64,000 nucleotides of DNA from Marinoscillum sp. MHG1-6 (GCF_024714475.1 NZ_JAMZMI010000002.1:1-64000), one strand, 5' to 3'; shown: positions 35,260 to 43,687, counted from the first letter of the stretch. Translations and numbers: made by a program. The notes: generated by a model not told the origin, from the sequence alone.

Positions 35260-35355
35260 GGATTTGCACTAAGAAAATACTCTTCAGGTTCCAATTGATC
35301 GAGAATTTTCAGAAAATCTGCCCAGATGGATTAGCCTTTGCTAATCCATTTTTCT
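35260..35355 (+). ncRNA. Candidate small RNA antisense to the fadR-susC spacer
   Basis: About 95 nt separate the plus-strand -7-like element from an intrinsic terminator just before the fadR stop. The transcript would be antisense to the mRNA joining fadR and susC, in the leader region of susC. Bacteroides DonS RNAs are antisense RNAs encoded next to susC that repress their loci; this site has the same placement. Expression is not shown by sequence. Confidence 0.4.
35326..35353 (+). terminator. Intrinsic terminator pointing away from susC
   Basis: TGGATTAG (35327-35334) and CTAATCCA (35341-35348) pair perfectly around a 6-base loop and are followed on the plus strand by TTTTTC. On the minus strand the stem is followed by TCTGGGC, so it should not stop fadR-susC readthrough. 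Confidence 0.7.
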
Positions 35356-35359
35356 TTAT

Positions 35360-36085
35360 CTATCCGCCATTTATCAATTTGTTTTTTGTCAATGAAAAAT
35401 TCAGAATATCGCTGAGGTGTTCCCTCATTGCTTCTTCTGCACTATCCGGGTCTCGCTTCTCAATAAATTCTAGAATTTTATAATGCTCATCCAGAGCAGA
35501 TAAGGGTCGAGACCCCTCACAAACATTATTCTCTTTGAAATAAGTGAGAATATCCGGCGTCACGATCAACATCAAAGACTTTAACACTGGATTTTTACTG
35601 GCTTCAGCGATCTTCAGATGGAAAAGCAAATCATGCTCTACCGTATCCTTACCATTTTTTACCGCCTGTTCATAGGTTGTCAGGGCATTGGCGATGCTTA
35701 CAATGTCTTCTCGTGTATGACGCATCGCTGCAAACTTTGCAGAGTTGATCTCCAATAAAACACGAGTCTCCACCAGGGCATGAAAATCAGTTCCTTCCAA
35801 CTCAAGAACGTCGGTAATCAAGCCCTCAAGCGCTGTAATCCCAAACCCTGCCACTACGGTACCACTCTGAGGTAGGGTTTTTAGAATTCCATAAAACTCA
35901 AGCTTTCTGATGGCATCACGAACATAAGTACGTCCAACACCAAACCTATCACTAAGCATTCTTTCTGAAGGAAGTTTATCACCGGCTTTGAGCTGTCCTG
36001 TTGAAATAAGCTCCTTAATCTGCTTAATGATCTTATCAACAGGCTTCTCAATGACGATTTCACTAAAGTTGTTTAATAAATCCAT
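35360..36085 (-). CDS. FadR-subfamily GntR transcription regulator
   Basis: The 241-residue protein has an N-terminal winged helix (about 15-80; LPSERMLSDRFGVGRTYVRDAIRKLE) and a C-terminal all-helical FCD ligand domain (about 95-230) with likely metal-binding His residues (HDLLFHLKIAEAS; DEHYKILEFI). FadR/UxuR/KdgR-like members sense uronate intermediates. As the first gene upstream of susC it is the likely regulator of the alginate locus, with KDG or a related 2-keto acid as plausible signal, which is inferred. A tandem operator precedes its start. Confidence 0.9.
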   Translation of the reverse strand: MDLLNNFSEIVIEKPVDKIIKQIKELISTGQLKAGDKLPSERMLSDRFGVGRTYVRDAIRKLEFYGILKTLPQSGTVVAGFGITALEGLITDVLELEGTDFHALVETRVLLEINSAKFAAMRHTREDIVSIANALTTYEQAVKNGKDTVEHDLLFHLKIAEASKNPVLKSLMLIVTPDILTYFKENNVCEGSRPLSALDEHYKILEFIEKRDPDSAEEAMREHLSDILNFSLTKNKLINGG

Positions 36086-36092
36086 GCTAATT

Positions 36093-36129
36093 CTAAATTA
36101 GTTGACCATAAACTGGTTGACCAATTTAG
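36093..36129 (-). promoter_or_regulatory. Tandem GntR/FadR-type operator upstream of the regulator
   Basis: Two copies of T(A/G)GTTGACCA lie 15 bp apart (36099-36108 and 36114-36123). The second is TGGTTGACCA within AACTGGTTGACCAATT, close to the FadR-family TGGT-n-ACCA pattern. Outer arms CTAAATT/AATTTAG frame the site. A TTTG 19 bp upstream of TAAATTGG on the minus strand could be the promoter, which the operator would overlap. Confidence 0.6.
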
Positions 36130-36291
36130 ATATTTAATTTTTAAAACCAAACAAAAGACTTTAAAAAGCAGGGGTCTATTGATGATTTTTTATCAAATCA
36201 CATAAAAAATATGCGTTTATTATGATTTTGATAACGATTTTATCTGAACTGCAAACCAATGACAATACCAACTCATCAACAGGCTGACATA

Positions 36292-36320
36292 AAAAAAGCC
36301 ACTCAGAATGAGTGACTTTC
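36292..36320 (-). terminator. Intrinsic terminator after the CE12 gene
   Basis: On the minus strand GTCACTCA pairs with TGAGTGGC around a 3-base loop and is followed by seven T. It ends the GH28-CE12 transcript and separates it from the alginate locus. Confidence 0.85.
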
Positions 36321-36345
36321 CTATTGCTGGGAGAGGTTAATGCTA

Positions 36346-37104
36346 CTACTTCACGTACCTGCCTTTGGTCAATCTATTGGCGGGTTCTAATTCAAGTTTT
36401 TCCATTTCATCCAATATCATTTGAGCCCATACTCTGGCCCCGTATTCAGAAAAATGGGTGTTGTCTATCTTCCCTTCCGGATAATTGGGATGATCTCCTG
36501 CCTCCAATTGCAGGTACAGCAGTTTGGACGCTTCATCCCCTAATCGAGTCAGTTCACCACGTGATATGCTATCCATATCTATAAAGTATACCTCCTCTTC
36601 CGACCCCACTCTCCTGACAATATCCGCAAACTCTTTATGTGTATCAATTAAAAACCCAGATTCATCAAAATGCCTTCGTGCCACTGATGTGAGCAATATG
36701 GGAATCGCCCCTTGTGATTGGGTATCCTTAACATACTTCACAAGGTTTGCCTTAAACTCATCCGGGTTGGTGGATGTCTTTTTCGTTTGCACCTCGTCAT
36801 TATGACCAAATTGAATGATGACATAATCTCCTTTCTTCAAATCCTTCATGACAACATCCCAACGCCCCTCTTCTACAAAGGATCTGGTGCTTCTGCCGTT
36901 TTTAGCATGGTTGACCACGCGAACAGACTCATCAAAGAAAATTGAGAAGGGCTCCCCCCACCCGGTTTCCGGGCGCGCTTTGGTCTCCTTAATTGACATA
37001 GTAGAATCTCCAATCATATGAATACTTATCACATCCTTCTGAATAAAGGCCATACAGCTAATGACCATTGCTATGTACACAACTACAGTTTTCATCTTTA
37101 TCAT
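36346..37104 (-). CDS. CE12-type SGNH acetylesterase (rhamnogalacturonan acetylesterase-like)
   Basis: A signal peptide (about 1-22) precedes an SGNH hydrolase with block I IGDSTMS (about 33-39), block II NHAKNGRSTRSF, block III FGHNDE (about 99-104) and block V DNTHFSEYGA with the catalytic Asp/His. GDST rather than GDSL, plus the NGRSTRSF block, is typical of CE12 rhamnogalacturonan or xylan acetylesterases. It follows the GH28 gene by 3 bp, so both probably act on one acetylated pectic substrate. The start could also be the ATG at 37095. Confidence 0.87.
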   Translation of the reverse strand: MIKMKTVVVYIAMVISCMAFIQKDVISIHMIGDSTMSIKETKARPETGWGEPFSIFFDESVRVVNHAKNGRSTRSFVEEGRWDVVMKDLKKGDYVIIQFGHNDEVQTKKTSTNPDEFKANLVKYVKDTQSQGAIPILLTSVARRHFDESGFLIDTHKEFADIVRRVGSEEEVYFIDMDSISRGELTRLGDEASKLLYLQLEAGDHPNYPEGKIDNTHFSEYGARVWAQMILDEMEKLELEPANRLTKGRYVK

Positions 37105-37107
37105 CTG

Positions 37108-38802
37108 TTATTTGAAGGTCAGTTCCTCAGCCTCAACCTCTTCTCCGATGAAGACCTTAGACTGATCAATACTATAGCTAGAGCTAGCCGTTCCACTGCC
37201 AAAAACTCTCAATGCTCGTTCCATTTCCTCTGAATATTCAAAACCATCAATACTCACATTCTTCCCATTGTATACAGTCAGAGGTGCCCCCTGCTCATTG
37301 AGAATGGTCACATTTTTAAAGGTCACCCCATCAACATCTATAAATGTCACTCCCTTTTTCGCGTGCAGCACTGCATTTTCCAGCACTACGTTTTTGAGAT
37401 TCATTTCTGGTAGCCCTTGAAAAAACCCGGCCACGCTGGATCCGACCGAATTGATATTTTTCATATAGATGTTTCGAAAAGAGGGGGTCTCCTCGGTCAC
37501 AGGCATAGCCGGTGTTTCCGGGCTCTTATTGCTCTCTTCCTGACCCTCTTCCAATACCGGAGATTGTCCTCCATAGAATAGGTTAAACCGAATAGCTTCA
37601 GCCGGAACATTGATCATATCGATATCCGAGATGTAGATATTTTCTACAATACCTCCCCTGCCACGTGTACTTTTGAATCTGAGTCCAATATCCGTTCCCA
37701 TAAAAGTGCAACTAGAAACATGAAGGTTTCTAACTCCTCCGGACATTTCACTTCCAACCACAAAGCCACCATGTCCATGATATACGATGTTGTTTTTAAC
37801 AATGACGTTTTCTGTGGGCATTCCTCTTTTCCTTCCATCTTCATTTTTACCTGACTTAATACAAATGGCATCATCTCCCACATCGAAAGTATTATTATAG
37901 ATCAGCGCATTTTTACATGACTCCAAATCCAGTCCGTCTCCATTTTGAGAGTACCATGGATTACGCACACTCAGGTTTCTGATAATTACATTTTCACACA
38001 TTAATGGATGGATATTCCAGGCTGGAGAGTTCTGGAATGTTGGGCCATCTAAAAGCACGTTTTTACAGCTGACAATACTTACCATCACGGGCCTCAAAAA
38101 ATCTTTGATCTCCTCAAGCTGCTCCTTGCTATCGGCATTAGGCACATTAAATGGACCACCGGTATATCCCTTTTTCGATTTTTCTGTAGGAAACCAAACG
38201 TTGCCGTCATCACTAAGTACTCCCCCTTTACTAAGGAGTGCTTTCCACTGTCCTTCAGTCATTTTTCCTCTTTTGACAAATCTCCAGGCATCCCCGGCAC
38301 CGTCAAATGTTCCATTTCCGGTAAAGGCTACATTCTCCAAACCAACGGCATTAATTGGAGAAATACATCTATAGGTCTCTAACCCCTCAAAACTGGTCGC
38401 CACCAAGGGGTACGAATCAAAGTCAGCCGAAAACTGAACCAGTGCACCATCCTCCAGATGTATATTGATATTACTTTTCATCTTGATCGGTCCTGTCAGC
38501 CAAATTCCCCTGGGAACAATCACTTTTCCACCTCCATTTTCAGAAACATCCTCAATGGCACTGGCAATCGCATCTGAGTTATCAAACAGACCGCCTGGCT
38601 GTGCGCCAAAGTCTTTAATGTTTACAGCATAATCCGGGAACGCCGGTGCTTTCACCAGAGGCATTTCAAATTCAAGGTTTGAATAAAGAGATGATGTCTC
38701 ATCGTTAGTTTCAGAAGTAGACAAAGGGGCTTCCTGGGATCCAGTACAGGCGAAAAGAATGGATAATAATCCGATAACGGGGAAAATGCGCAAAATCATC
38801 AT
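37108..38802 (-). CDS. GH28-family glycoside hydrolase lipoprotein (polygalacturonase-like)
   Basis: A lipoprotein signal (GLLSILFACTGS, Cys near 19) is followed by a pectin-lyase-type beta-helix. GH28 hallmarks are NGDGLDLES (about 299-307), GDDAICIKSG (about 317-326), GHGGFVVGSEMSGG (about 349-362) and RFKSTRGRGG (about 382), in the usual order, giving the three catalytic Asp and the His/Arg/Lys of the family. Possible activities are polygalacturonase, rhamnogalacturonase or exo-galacturonosidase. Length 564 is longer than fungal enzymes but usual in Bacteroidota. Confidence 0.9.
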   Translation of the reverse strand: MMILRIFPVIGLLSILFACTGSQEAPLSTSETNDETSSLYSNLEFEMPLVKAPAFPDYAVNIKDFGAQPGGLFDNSDAIASAIEDVSENGGGKVIVPRGIWLTGPIKMKSNINIHLEDGALVQFSADFDSYPLVATSFEGLETYRCISPINAVGLENVAFTGNGTFDGAGDAWRFVKRGKMTEGQWKALLSKGGVLSDDGNVWFPTEKSKKGYTGGPFNVPNADSKEQLEEIKDFLRPVMVSIVSCKNVLLDGPTFQNSPAWNIHPLMCENVIIRNLSVRNPWYSQNGDGLDLESCKNALIYNNTFDVGDDAICIKSGKNEDGRKRGMPTENVIVKNNIVYHGHGGFVVGSEMSGGVRNLHVSSCTFMGTDIGLRFKSTRGRGGIVENIYISDIDMINVPAEAIRFNLFYGGQSPVLEEGQEESNKSPETPAMPVTEETPSFRNIYMKNINSVGSSVAGFFQGLPEMNLKNVVLENAVLHAKKGVTFIDVDGVTFKNVTILNEQGAPLTVYNGKNVSIDGFEYSEEMERALRVFGSGTASSSYSIDQSKVFIGEEVEAEELTFK

Positions 38803-38860
38803 TTAAAGATATAGGGTTAAAACCGATTAATGCAATCGATTGTTCTTACAAACATACAAA

Positions 38861-38892
38861 ATGACTTTGAATCATTATTCATACAAAGTCAT
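38861..38892 (-). terminator. Stem-loop downstream of fucP
   Basis: ATGACTTTG (38861-38869) and CAAAGTCAT (38884-38892) form a 9-bp stem with a 14-base loop, 23 bp past the fucP stop. On the minus strand it is followed by TTTTGT, so a modest terminator is likely. It could also be an operator for the GH28 gene that starts 59 bp further on. Confidence 0.5.
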
Positions 38893-38914
38893 AGTTTTTA
38901 AAAAACCTTATGAT

Positions 38915-40237
38915 TTAGCTCTGTGTGGACTCCAAGGATCCTTTTGATTGACGAGATGCAAACAGGGAGTAAAACACAATCACGATAAAACAAACAAGAG
39001 GCAGCACAAAGGAAAAATTAACTTCGGGAACCCCAAGAATTAACAAATCGTCATACGCTGGCCCTCCAAAATCGAGTATCGCTCCCTGCAAAACAGGCAT
39101 CACTGCACCTCCGACGATGGCCATCACCAAACCGGCCGAACCCAGTTTAGCGTCCTCACCTAATCCATCCAGCGCTATTCCGTAGATTGTCGGGAACATC
39201 AGTGACATGAATGCCGAGGCACCTATCAGCGTATAAAGCCCAGCTGTACCTCCGATAAAAATAGTACCTAGCATCATTATGATAGCTCCAAATGAGAATA
39301 TCATCATAAGCTTTGGTCCACTGATGTATTTCAGTAAGAAAGTGCAAATCCAACGTGAGGCCAAAAACATCGAAGTAGCTACCAGATTGTAGCTCTGCGC
39401 CTCCGCCTTGGTCATACCGATGCTTTCACCGTATTGAACGATGTAGGTCCAACACATGATCTGAGCCCCCACGTAAAACATTTGAGCCACCACACCGAAC
39501 ATGTATTTTGAATTAGCAAACAAGCGCTTAAATGACTCTCCTACATTCAGGTCATGAACTTTATCTCCTTTCGTAGGCATCCTGGAAACAAAGAAGACCA
39601 CCAAAATTCCCACGACTACCAGACCAAGAACTACATAGGGATTTCTGATCAGCATCAGGTCATGGGTCCGGATTACTGCTTTTTCCGCCAGTTCCAAAGC
39701 GGAAAAATCACCATTTGATGACCTTAAGGCCACCAATATAAAGTTGATCGCCACAAATTGTCCAAGTAAGGCTCCAATTGGGTTAAAGGCCTGTGCCAGG
39801 TTAAGCCTCCTTGTAGCTGTCTTTGGATCACCAAGGGCCAGAATAAACGGATTGGCAGTGGTCTCGAGAAATGCCAGTCCGAACGTAAGTATGTATAATG
39901 AGATAAGAAACAAGCCGAACATCTCGAAGCTTGCTGCCGGATAGAACATCAAAGCCCCTACCGCGTAAAGTGCCAGCCCCATGAGAATCCCTGACTTATA
40001 TGTATACTTCTTGATAAACAATGCCGCAGGAATCGCCATGGTAAAATATCCTCCATAAAATGCAAACTGCACCAGAGAGGCTTGCGTATTGGAAATTTCC
40101 ATTACCGTTTTGAAAGTGGCCACCATTGGATTGGTGATATCATTTGCAAACCCCCACAGCGCAAATAATGTGGTCACTAAAATAAACGGCACAAGATATT
40201 CCTTGCTGACGACCGGGGTAGAGTCTTTTTCTTTCAT
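38915..40237 (-). CDS. fucP: L-fucose:H+ symporter-like MFS permease
   Basis: The 440-residue protein has 12 membrane segments and the FucP-family pattern: LWGFANDITNPMVATFK in segment 1 (with the Asp/Asn region of the FHS family), GGYFTMAIPAALFIKKYTYKSG and ETTANPFILALGDPKTATRRLNLAQAFNPIG in segments 4-5. It should import L-fucose or a close sugar with protons. It is the last gene of the five-gene operon. Family members can also carry other 6-deoxy sugars or glucose/galactose, but the context favours fucose. Confidence 0.88.
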   Translation of the reverse strand: MKEKDSTPVVSKEYLVPFILVTTLFALWGFANDITNPMVATFKTVMEISNTQASLVQFAFYGGYFTMAIPAALFIKKYTYKSGILMGLALYAVGALMFYPAASFEMFGLFLISLYILTFGLAFLETTANPFILALGDPKTATRRLNLAQAFNPIGALLGQFVAINFILVALRSSNGDFSALELAEKAVIRTHDLMLIRNPYVVLGLVVVGILVVFFVSRMPTKGDKVHDLNVGESFKRLFANSKYMFGVVAQMFYVGAQIMCWTYIVQYGESIGMTKAEAQSYNLVATSMFLASRWICTFLLKYISGPKLMMIFSFGAIIMMLGTIFIGGTAGLYTLIGASAFMSLMFPTIYGIALDGLGEDAKLGSAGLVMAIVGGAVMPVLQGAILDFGGPAYDDLLILGVPEVNFSFVLPLVCFIVIVFYSLFASRQSKGSLESTQS

Positions 40238-40255
40238 GAGTTAATAAATATTGGG

Positions 40256-41056
40256 TTACTGTTCTTTAGAAGTAAGCAAAGCACGATCGAGATGTACATA
40301 GCCACCATCGACATGAATATGCTGACCGGTGGTATGAGACGACCGATCAGAAATCAGGAAAAGTGCTGTATCCGCTAGTTCTTCCGGAGTGGTCATACGT
40401 TGTTCAAATGGGATTTTACTAACGATAGATTGAAGTTTCTCTTCTCCATTTTCCAATGTTTTCAGCCAATTATCATAAGCCGGCGTCCAACTCTCCGCGA
40501 CTATTATTGCATTAACCCTGATGTGATGTTTGATCAGATCAACTGCCCATTCACGGGTAAGTGCCAACACCCCTCCTTTAGAGGCGGCATATCCAGAGGT
40601 GCCACCTTGGCCGGTATAAGCTACCTTGGACCCAATATTGAGAATGTTGCCCTTAGATTTGATCAATTCAGGCAACGCATATTTCACCACACAGAAATAA
40701 CTTATCAGATTGAGCTTTAATGAATTCACAAAGGCCTCATACGTGTTATCAAGACCTGCACCATCATTGACTCCAACATTGTTAATGACGACATCAATTC
40801 TTCCGTACTTCTCTATGATGCGCTCCACAGCAGACTTGATCTGATCATGATCTGTAACATCTGCCTGAGCAAAAAGGGCATCAACACCTTGCTCCTGTAA
40901 TTCCTTCTGATATTCAAATCCACGATCGTTGCGATCAATGATGGCAGGAAGTGCGCCCTCCTTAGCCAGTGCTCTCAGTATGGTTTCTCCAATGCTGCCA
41001 CGTATACCTGCGGCACCGGAGATCACAACTACTTTTCCTCTAAGATTTAGTTCCAT
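40256..41056 (-). CDS. SDR oxidoreductase of the L-fucose pathway
   Basis: The ATG at 41056 gives MELNLRGKVVVISGAAG, the usual SDR beginning; the longer frame to 41209 would run into the neighbouring gene and is rejected. Cofactor motif is SGAAGIRGSIG with an enlarged loop, NNVG follows near 90, and catalytic Ser and Tyr/Lys are in NIGSKVAY and SGYAASKGG. In the non-phosphorylative fucose route two SDRs are needed: L-fucose dehydrogenase and 2-keto-3-deoxy-L-fuconate dehydrogenase. Sequence alone does not tell which of the two SDRs here does which step. Confidence 0.82.
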   Translation of the reverse strand: MELNLRGKVVVISGAAGIRGSIGETILRALAKEGALPAIIDRNDRGFEYQKELQEQGVDALFAQADVTDHDQIKSAVERIIEKYGRIDVVINNVGVNDGAGLDNTYEAFVNSLKLNLISYFCVVKYALPELIKSKGNILNIGSKVAYTGQGGTSGYAASKGGVLALTREWAVDLIKHHIRVNAIIVAESWTPAYDNWLKTLENGEEKLQSIVSKIPFEQRMTTPEELADTALFLISDRSSHTTGQHIHVDGGYVHLDRALLTSKEQ

Positions 41057-41085
41057 GATGGAATAATTTGGGTAATGTTGTTTCG

Positions 41086-41925
41086 TTATAATTTGTAGAA
41101 CCTGACAGCATTCGCTCCCCATATTTTCCTCTTTTCCTCTGATGAAAAAGATTCCGTGTAGGTGGACAGAATGCCCTTTATTTCCGAATATTCGCCGCCT
41201 AAAAGACATACAGGCCAGTCTGATCCGAACATAATTCTATCAGCACCGAAGGCCTCAAAAACTACATCCAGATAAGGCTCGAAATCCTCTCTTCTCCACC
41301 CCTTCCAATCAGCTTCTGTTACCATTCCGGAAACCTTGCACATGACATTGTCGAATGCCGCCAACTCCTTTATGTTTTCTTTCCACGGACTAATTACCTG
41401 ATCCTTTATCAAAGGTTTAGCGATATGATCCAGAACAAAAGGTAAATCCGGGCACGACTTGACCAGGTCGATCGCTGCGGGCAACTGCCTTTCGAATATC
41501 AAGATATCGTAGACCAGATCATACTTACCCAATTTACCTATTCCTTCTTTTACATCCTTTCGGGACAGAAAATCATCTGACTCTCCTTGGGCCACATGCC
41601 TGATTCCTTTCAGGTAAGGGTCTTTTGAATAATAAGTCAACCGTTCATCTAAATCAGGAGCCAAAAGATTCACCCAGCCGACGACGCCCTTGATAATATC
41701 ATGTCGTTGAGCCAGCCCAATCAGGAACTCCGTTTCCAACTCAGTCTGACTTGCCTGAACGGCAACACAACCATCGATATCATTTAATTTGAGAACTGGC
41801 TCAAGATCTTCAGGTAAAAAATCCTGTTTGATCCTGCTCATGATCTCATCTATCCAGGCATCCTTGATAGGGTCATAATGCCAGAAATGCTGATGTGCAT
41901 CAATGCGCCAATCAGAGCTTTTCAT
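41086..41925 (-). CDS. Amidohydrolase-family lactonase (L-fuconolactonase-like)
   Basis: This COG3618-type protein of 279 residues has the metal-binding HxH in DAHQHFWHYDP (about 9-19), the strand motif VLDHIAKP (about 186-193) and FGSDWPVC near the C-terminus (Asp ligand, about 240). Such enzymes hydrolyse L-fucono-1,5-lactone or L-rhamnonolactone to the acid. The start overlaps the end of the FAH gene by 14 bp. Fucose rather than rhamnose is inferred from the FucP neighbour. Confidence 0.87.
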   Translation of the reverse strand: MKSSDWRIDAHQHFWHYDPIKDAWIDEIMSRIKQDFLPEDLEPVLKLNDIDGCVAVQASQTELETEFLIGLAQRHDIIKGVVGWVNLLAPDLDERLTYYSKDPYLKGIRHVAQGESDDFLSRKDVKEGIGKLGKYDLVYDILIFERQLPAAIDLVKSCPDLPFVLDHIAKPLIKDQVISPWKENIKELAAFDNVMCKVSGMVTEADWKGWRREDFEPYLDVVFEAFGADRIMFGSDWPVCLLGGEYSEIKGILSTYTESFSSEEKRKIWGANAVRFYKL

Positions 41926-42760
41926 AAGCCACTACATTTTGCTTAGCAGTGCCTAATCCCTCTATTCCAAGCTCTATCACATCTCCATGCACCAGATATC
42001 TCGGTGGTTTCATCCCGAGCCCTACCCCCTCAGGGGTACCTGTAGAAATAATATCACCAGGAAGTAAAGACATAAATTGAGAAAGATAACTCACAACTTC
42101 CTGTACGTTAAAAATGAAATCATCGGTATTGCCATCCTGAACCTTTTCACCATTCAAGGTCAACCAAAGTTTTAGGTTGTTCGGGTCCTTTACTTCGTCC
42201 TTTGTCACCAGGTATGGTCCAAGCGGAGCGAAAGTGTCGCAACTTTTCCCTTTCACCCATTGCCCTCCACGCTCCAGTTGAAAAGCCCTTTCACTGACAT
42301 CATTATGCAACACATATCCGGCAACATAATCAAGTGCCTCCTCTTCAGATACATAACTAGCCTTCTTTCCAATAACGACTGCCAATTCCACTTCCCAGTC
42401 AGTCTTCTCACTCCCTTTTGGAATTATAATATTGTCATTTGGCCCAACTACTGATGATGAAGCTTTAAAAAACACTACCGGCTCGGTCGGCACGGCCATA
42501 CCGCTCTCTTCGGCATGCTTCCTGTAATTCAAACCAATACAAATGATTTTACCAGGACGATGAACTGCCGACCCAAACCGATCAGGCGAAATTTCTTTAA
42601 GTCCACCTCTCTCTACCAGAGCAGCTACTTTTGAGATTCCCTCATCGGCAAGGAAATCCTCATTTATATCATTGATATGATCACCCAGATCATAATGTTT
42701 ATCATCTACCATTACACCAGGTCTTTCCGAACCCGCCACACCGTGTCTAAATAATTTCAT
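41912..42760 (-). CDS. FAH-family hydrolase (2,4-diketo-3-deoxy-L-fuconate hydrolase-like)
   Basis: The fumarylacetoacetate hydrolase fold is shown by GLNYRKHAEESG (about 74), FFKASSSVVGPND, DWEVELAVVIG with metal-binding Glu/Asp (about 125-135), LHNDVSERAFQ and PGDIISTGTPEGVG near the end. In the fucose route this enzyme splits 2,4-diketo-3-deoxy-L-fuconate into pyruvate and L-lactate. Length 282 is typical. It follows the SDR gene by 9 bp. Confidence 0.87.
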   Translation of the reverse strand: MKLFRHGVAGSERPGVMVDDKHYDLGDHINDINEDFLADEGISKVAALVERGGLKEISPDRFGSAVHRPGKIICIGLNYRKHAEESGMAVPTEPVVFFKASSSVVGPNDNIIIPKGSEKTDWEVELAVVIGKKASYVSEEEALDYVAGYVLHNDVSERAFQLERGGQWVKGKSCDTFAPLGPYLVTKDEVKDPNNLKLWLTLNGEKVQDGNTDDFIFNVQEVVSYLSQFMSLLPGDIISTGTPEGVGLGMKPPRYLVHGDVIELGIEGLGTAKQNVVAYEKL

Positions 42761-42769
42761 TGTAAGTTA

Positions 42770-43549
42770 TTATGAGTTTAATGTAATAAATCCACCATCA
42801 ATTGGATAGCATGAGCCTGTAATGAAAGATGCCTCATCAGAGCAAAGGTAAAGCGCCAACGCAGCCACTTCCTCCGGTTTTCCCATCCTTCCAATTGGTT
42901 GGGTTTTCGACAAAGCTTCAAACATTTCTGCTTCTCTGCCGGGATAATTCTTATTGAGAAATCCATCAACAAATGGGGTATGTATTCTGGCCGGTGCCAT
43001 ACAATTACACCGGATGCCTTTATCTAAATAATCCTTCGCAACAGAAAGAGTCATGGTTAAAACCGCCCCCTTGCTCATACTATAGGCAAACCGTTCTGAT
43101 AAACCGACGACTGAGGCTATCGATGCTAGGTTGAGAATAGCACCTCCAGTTTTAAAATAGGGTATTGCCTCTTTCGTGCTTAAGTAAACACCTTTGATAT
43201 TGATTTGGTAAATTCTATCCAGGTCTTCTTCCGTCGTTGACTCTACAGTTCCAATATGAGAAACACCCGCATTGTTAACGAGTATATCGAGGGAGTCATT
43301 TCCGAGTACATCCTTAAAAGCTTTTGAAACACTGTCGGGCTTAGCAACATCACAAAAAGCAAAAGTTGCCTGACCGCCTTCATTAATTATTTCCTGGACT
43401 ACGGCCCTTCCTGACTCTTCATTAAAATCAAGAATACAAACGTATGCACCTTGCTTACCAAAAAGCTTGGCTATTGCCTTTCCAATTCCGCTACCGCCGC
43501 CGGTAATAATTGCCTTTTTCCCTTCGAGGCTAAATATGGGTTGAGTCAT
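42770..43549 (-). CDS. SDR oxidoreductase, first gene of fucose operon
   Basis: This is a classical 259-residue SDR: TGGGSGIGKA (about 14-23), NNAGVSHIG (about 91), catalytic Ser in LNLASIASV and Tyr/Lys in FAYSMSKGAV, and C-terminal SFITGSCYPIDGG. It is either L-fucose dehydrogenase or 2-keto-3-deoxy-L-fuconate dehydrogenase. It opens a tight operon with the FAH hydrolase, lactonase, second SDR and fucP. A 31-bp palindrome lies about 80 bp upstream in the divergent promoter region. Confidence 0.83.
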   Translation of the reverse strand: MTQPIFSLEGKKAIITGGGSGIGKAIAKLFGKQGAYVCILDFNEESGRAVVQEIINEGGQATFAFCDVAKPDSVSKAFKDVLGNDSLDILVNNAGVSHIGTVESTTEEDLDRIYQINIKGVYLSTKEAIPYFKTGGAILNLASIASVVGLSERFAYSMSKGAVLTMTLSVAKDYLDKGIRCNCMAPARIHTPFVDGFLNKNYPGREAEMFEALSKTQPIGRMGKPEEVAALALYLCSDEASFITGSCYPIDGGFITLNS

Positions 43550-43630
43550 TGCTTATTTAGATAAAAGCTCAATGTTACAAAAAAAATGGACGATCTGGAC
43601 AGACAAACCTAAAGAATCACCATCACCCTA

Positions 43631-43661
43631 ACATAATCAATCGTTCTCGAATTGATTATGT
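43631..43661. promoter_or_regulatory. Palindrome in divergent fucose promoter region
   Basis: Arms ACATAATCAAT and ATTGATTATGT are perfectly complementary over 11 bp with a 9-bp spacer. The site lies between the divergent fucose operon and flavin reductase gene and is a good operator candidate for the LacI-family regulator encoded at 44705-45727 or another local regulator. Confidence 0.65.
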
Positions 43662-43687
43662 AAACAATTTTGTAAAAAAGTTACCAA

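Noticed and set aside
41057-41209. N-terminal extension of the SDR gene to 41209
   Set aside because: It overlaps the lactonase gene and adds 51 residues before a normal SDR start.
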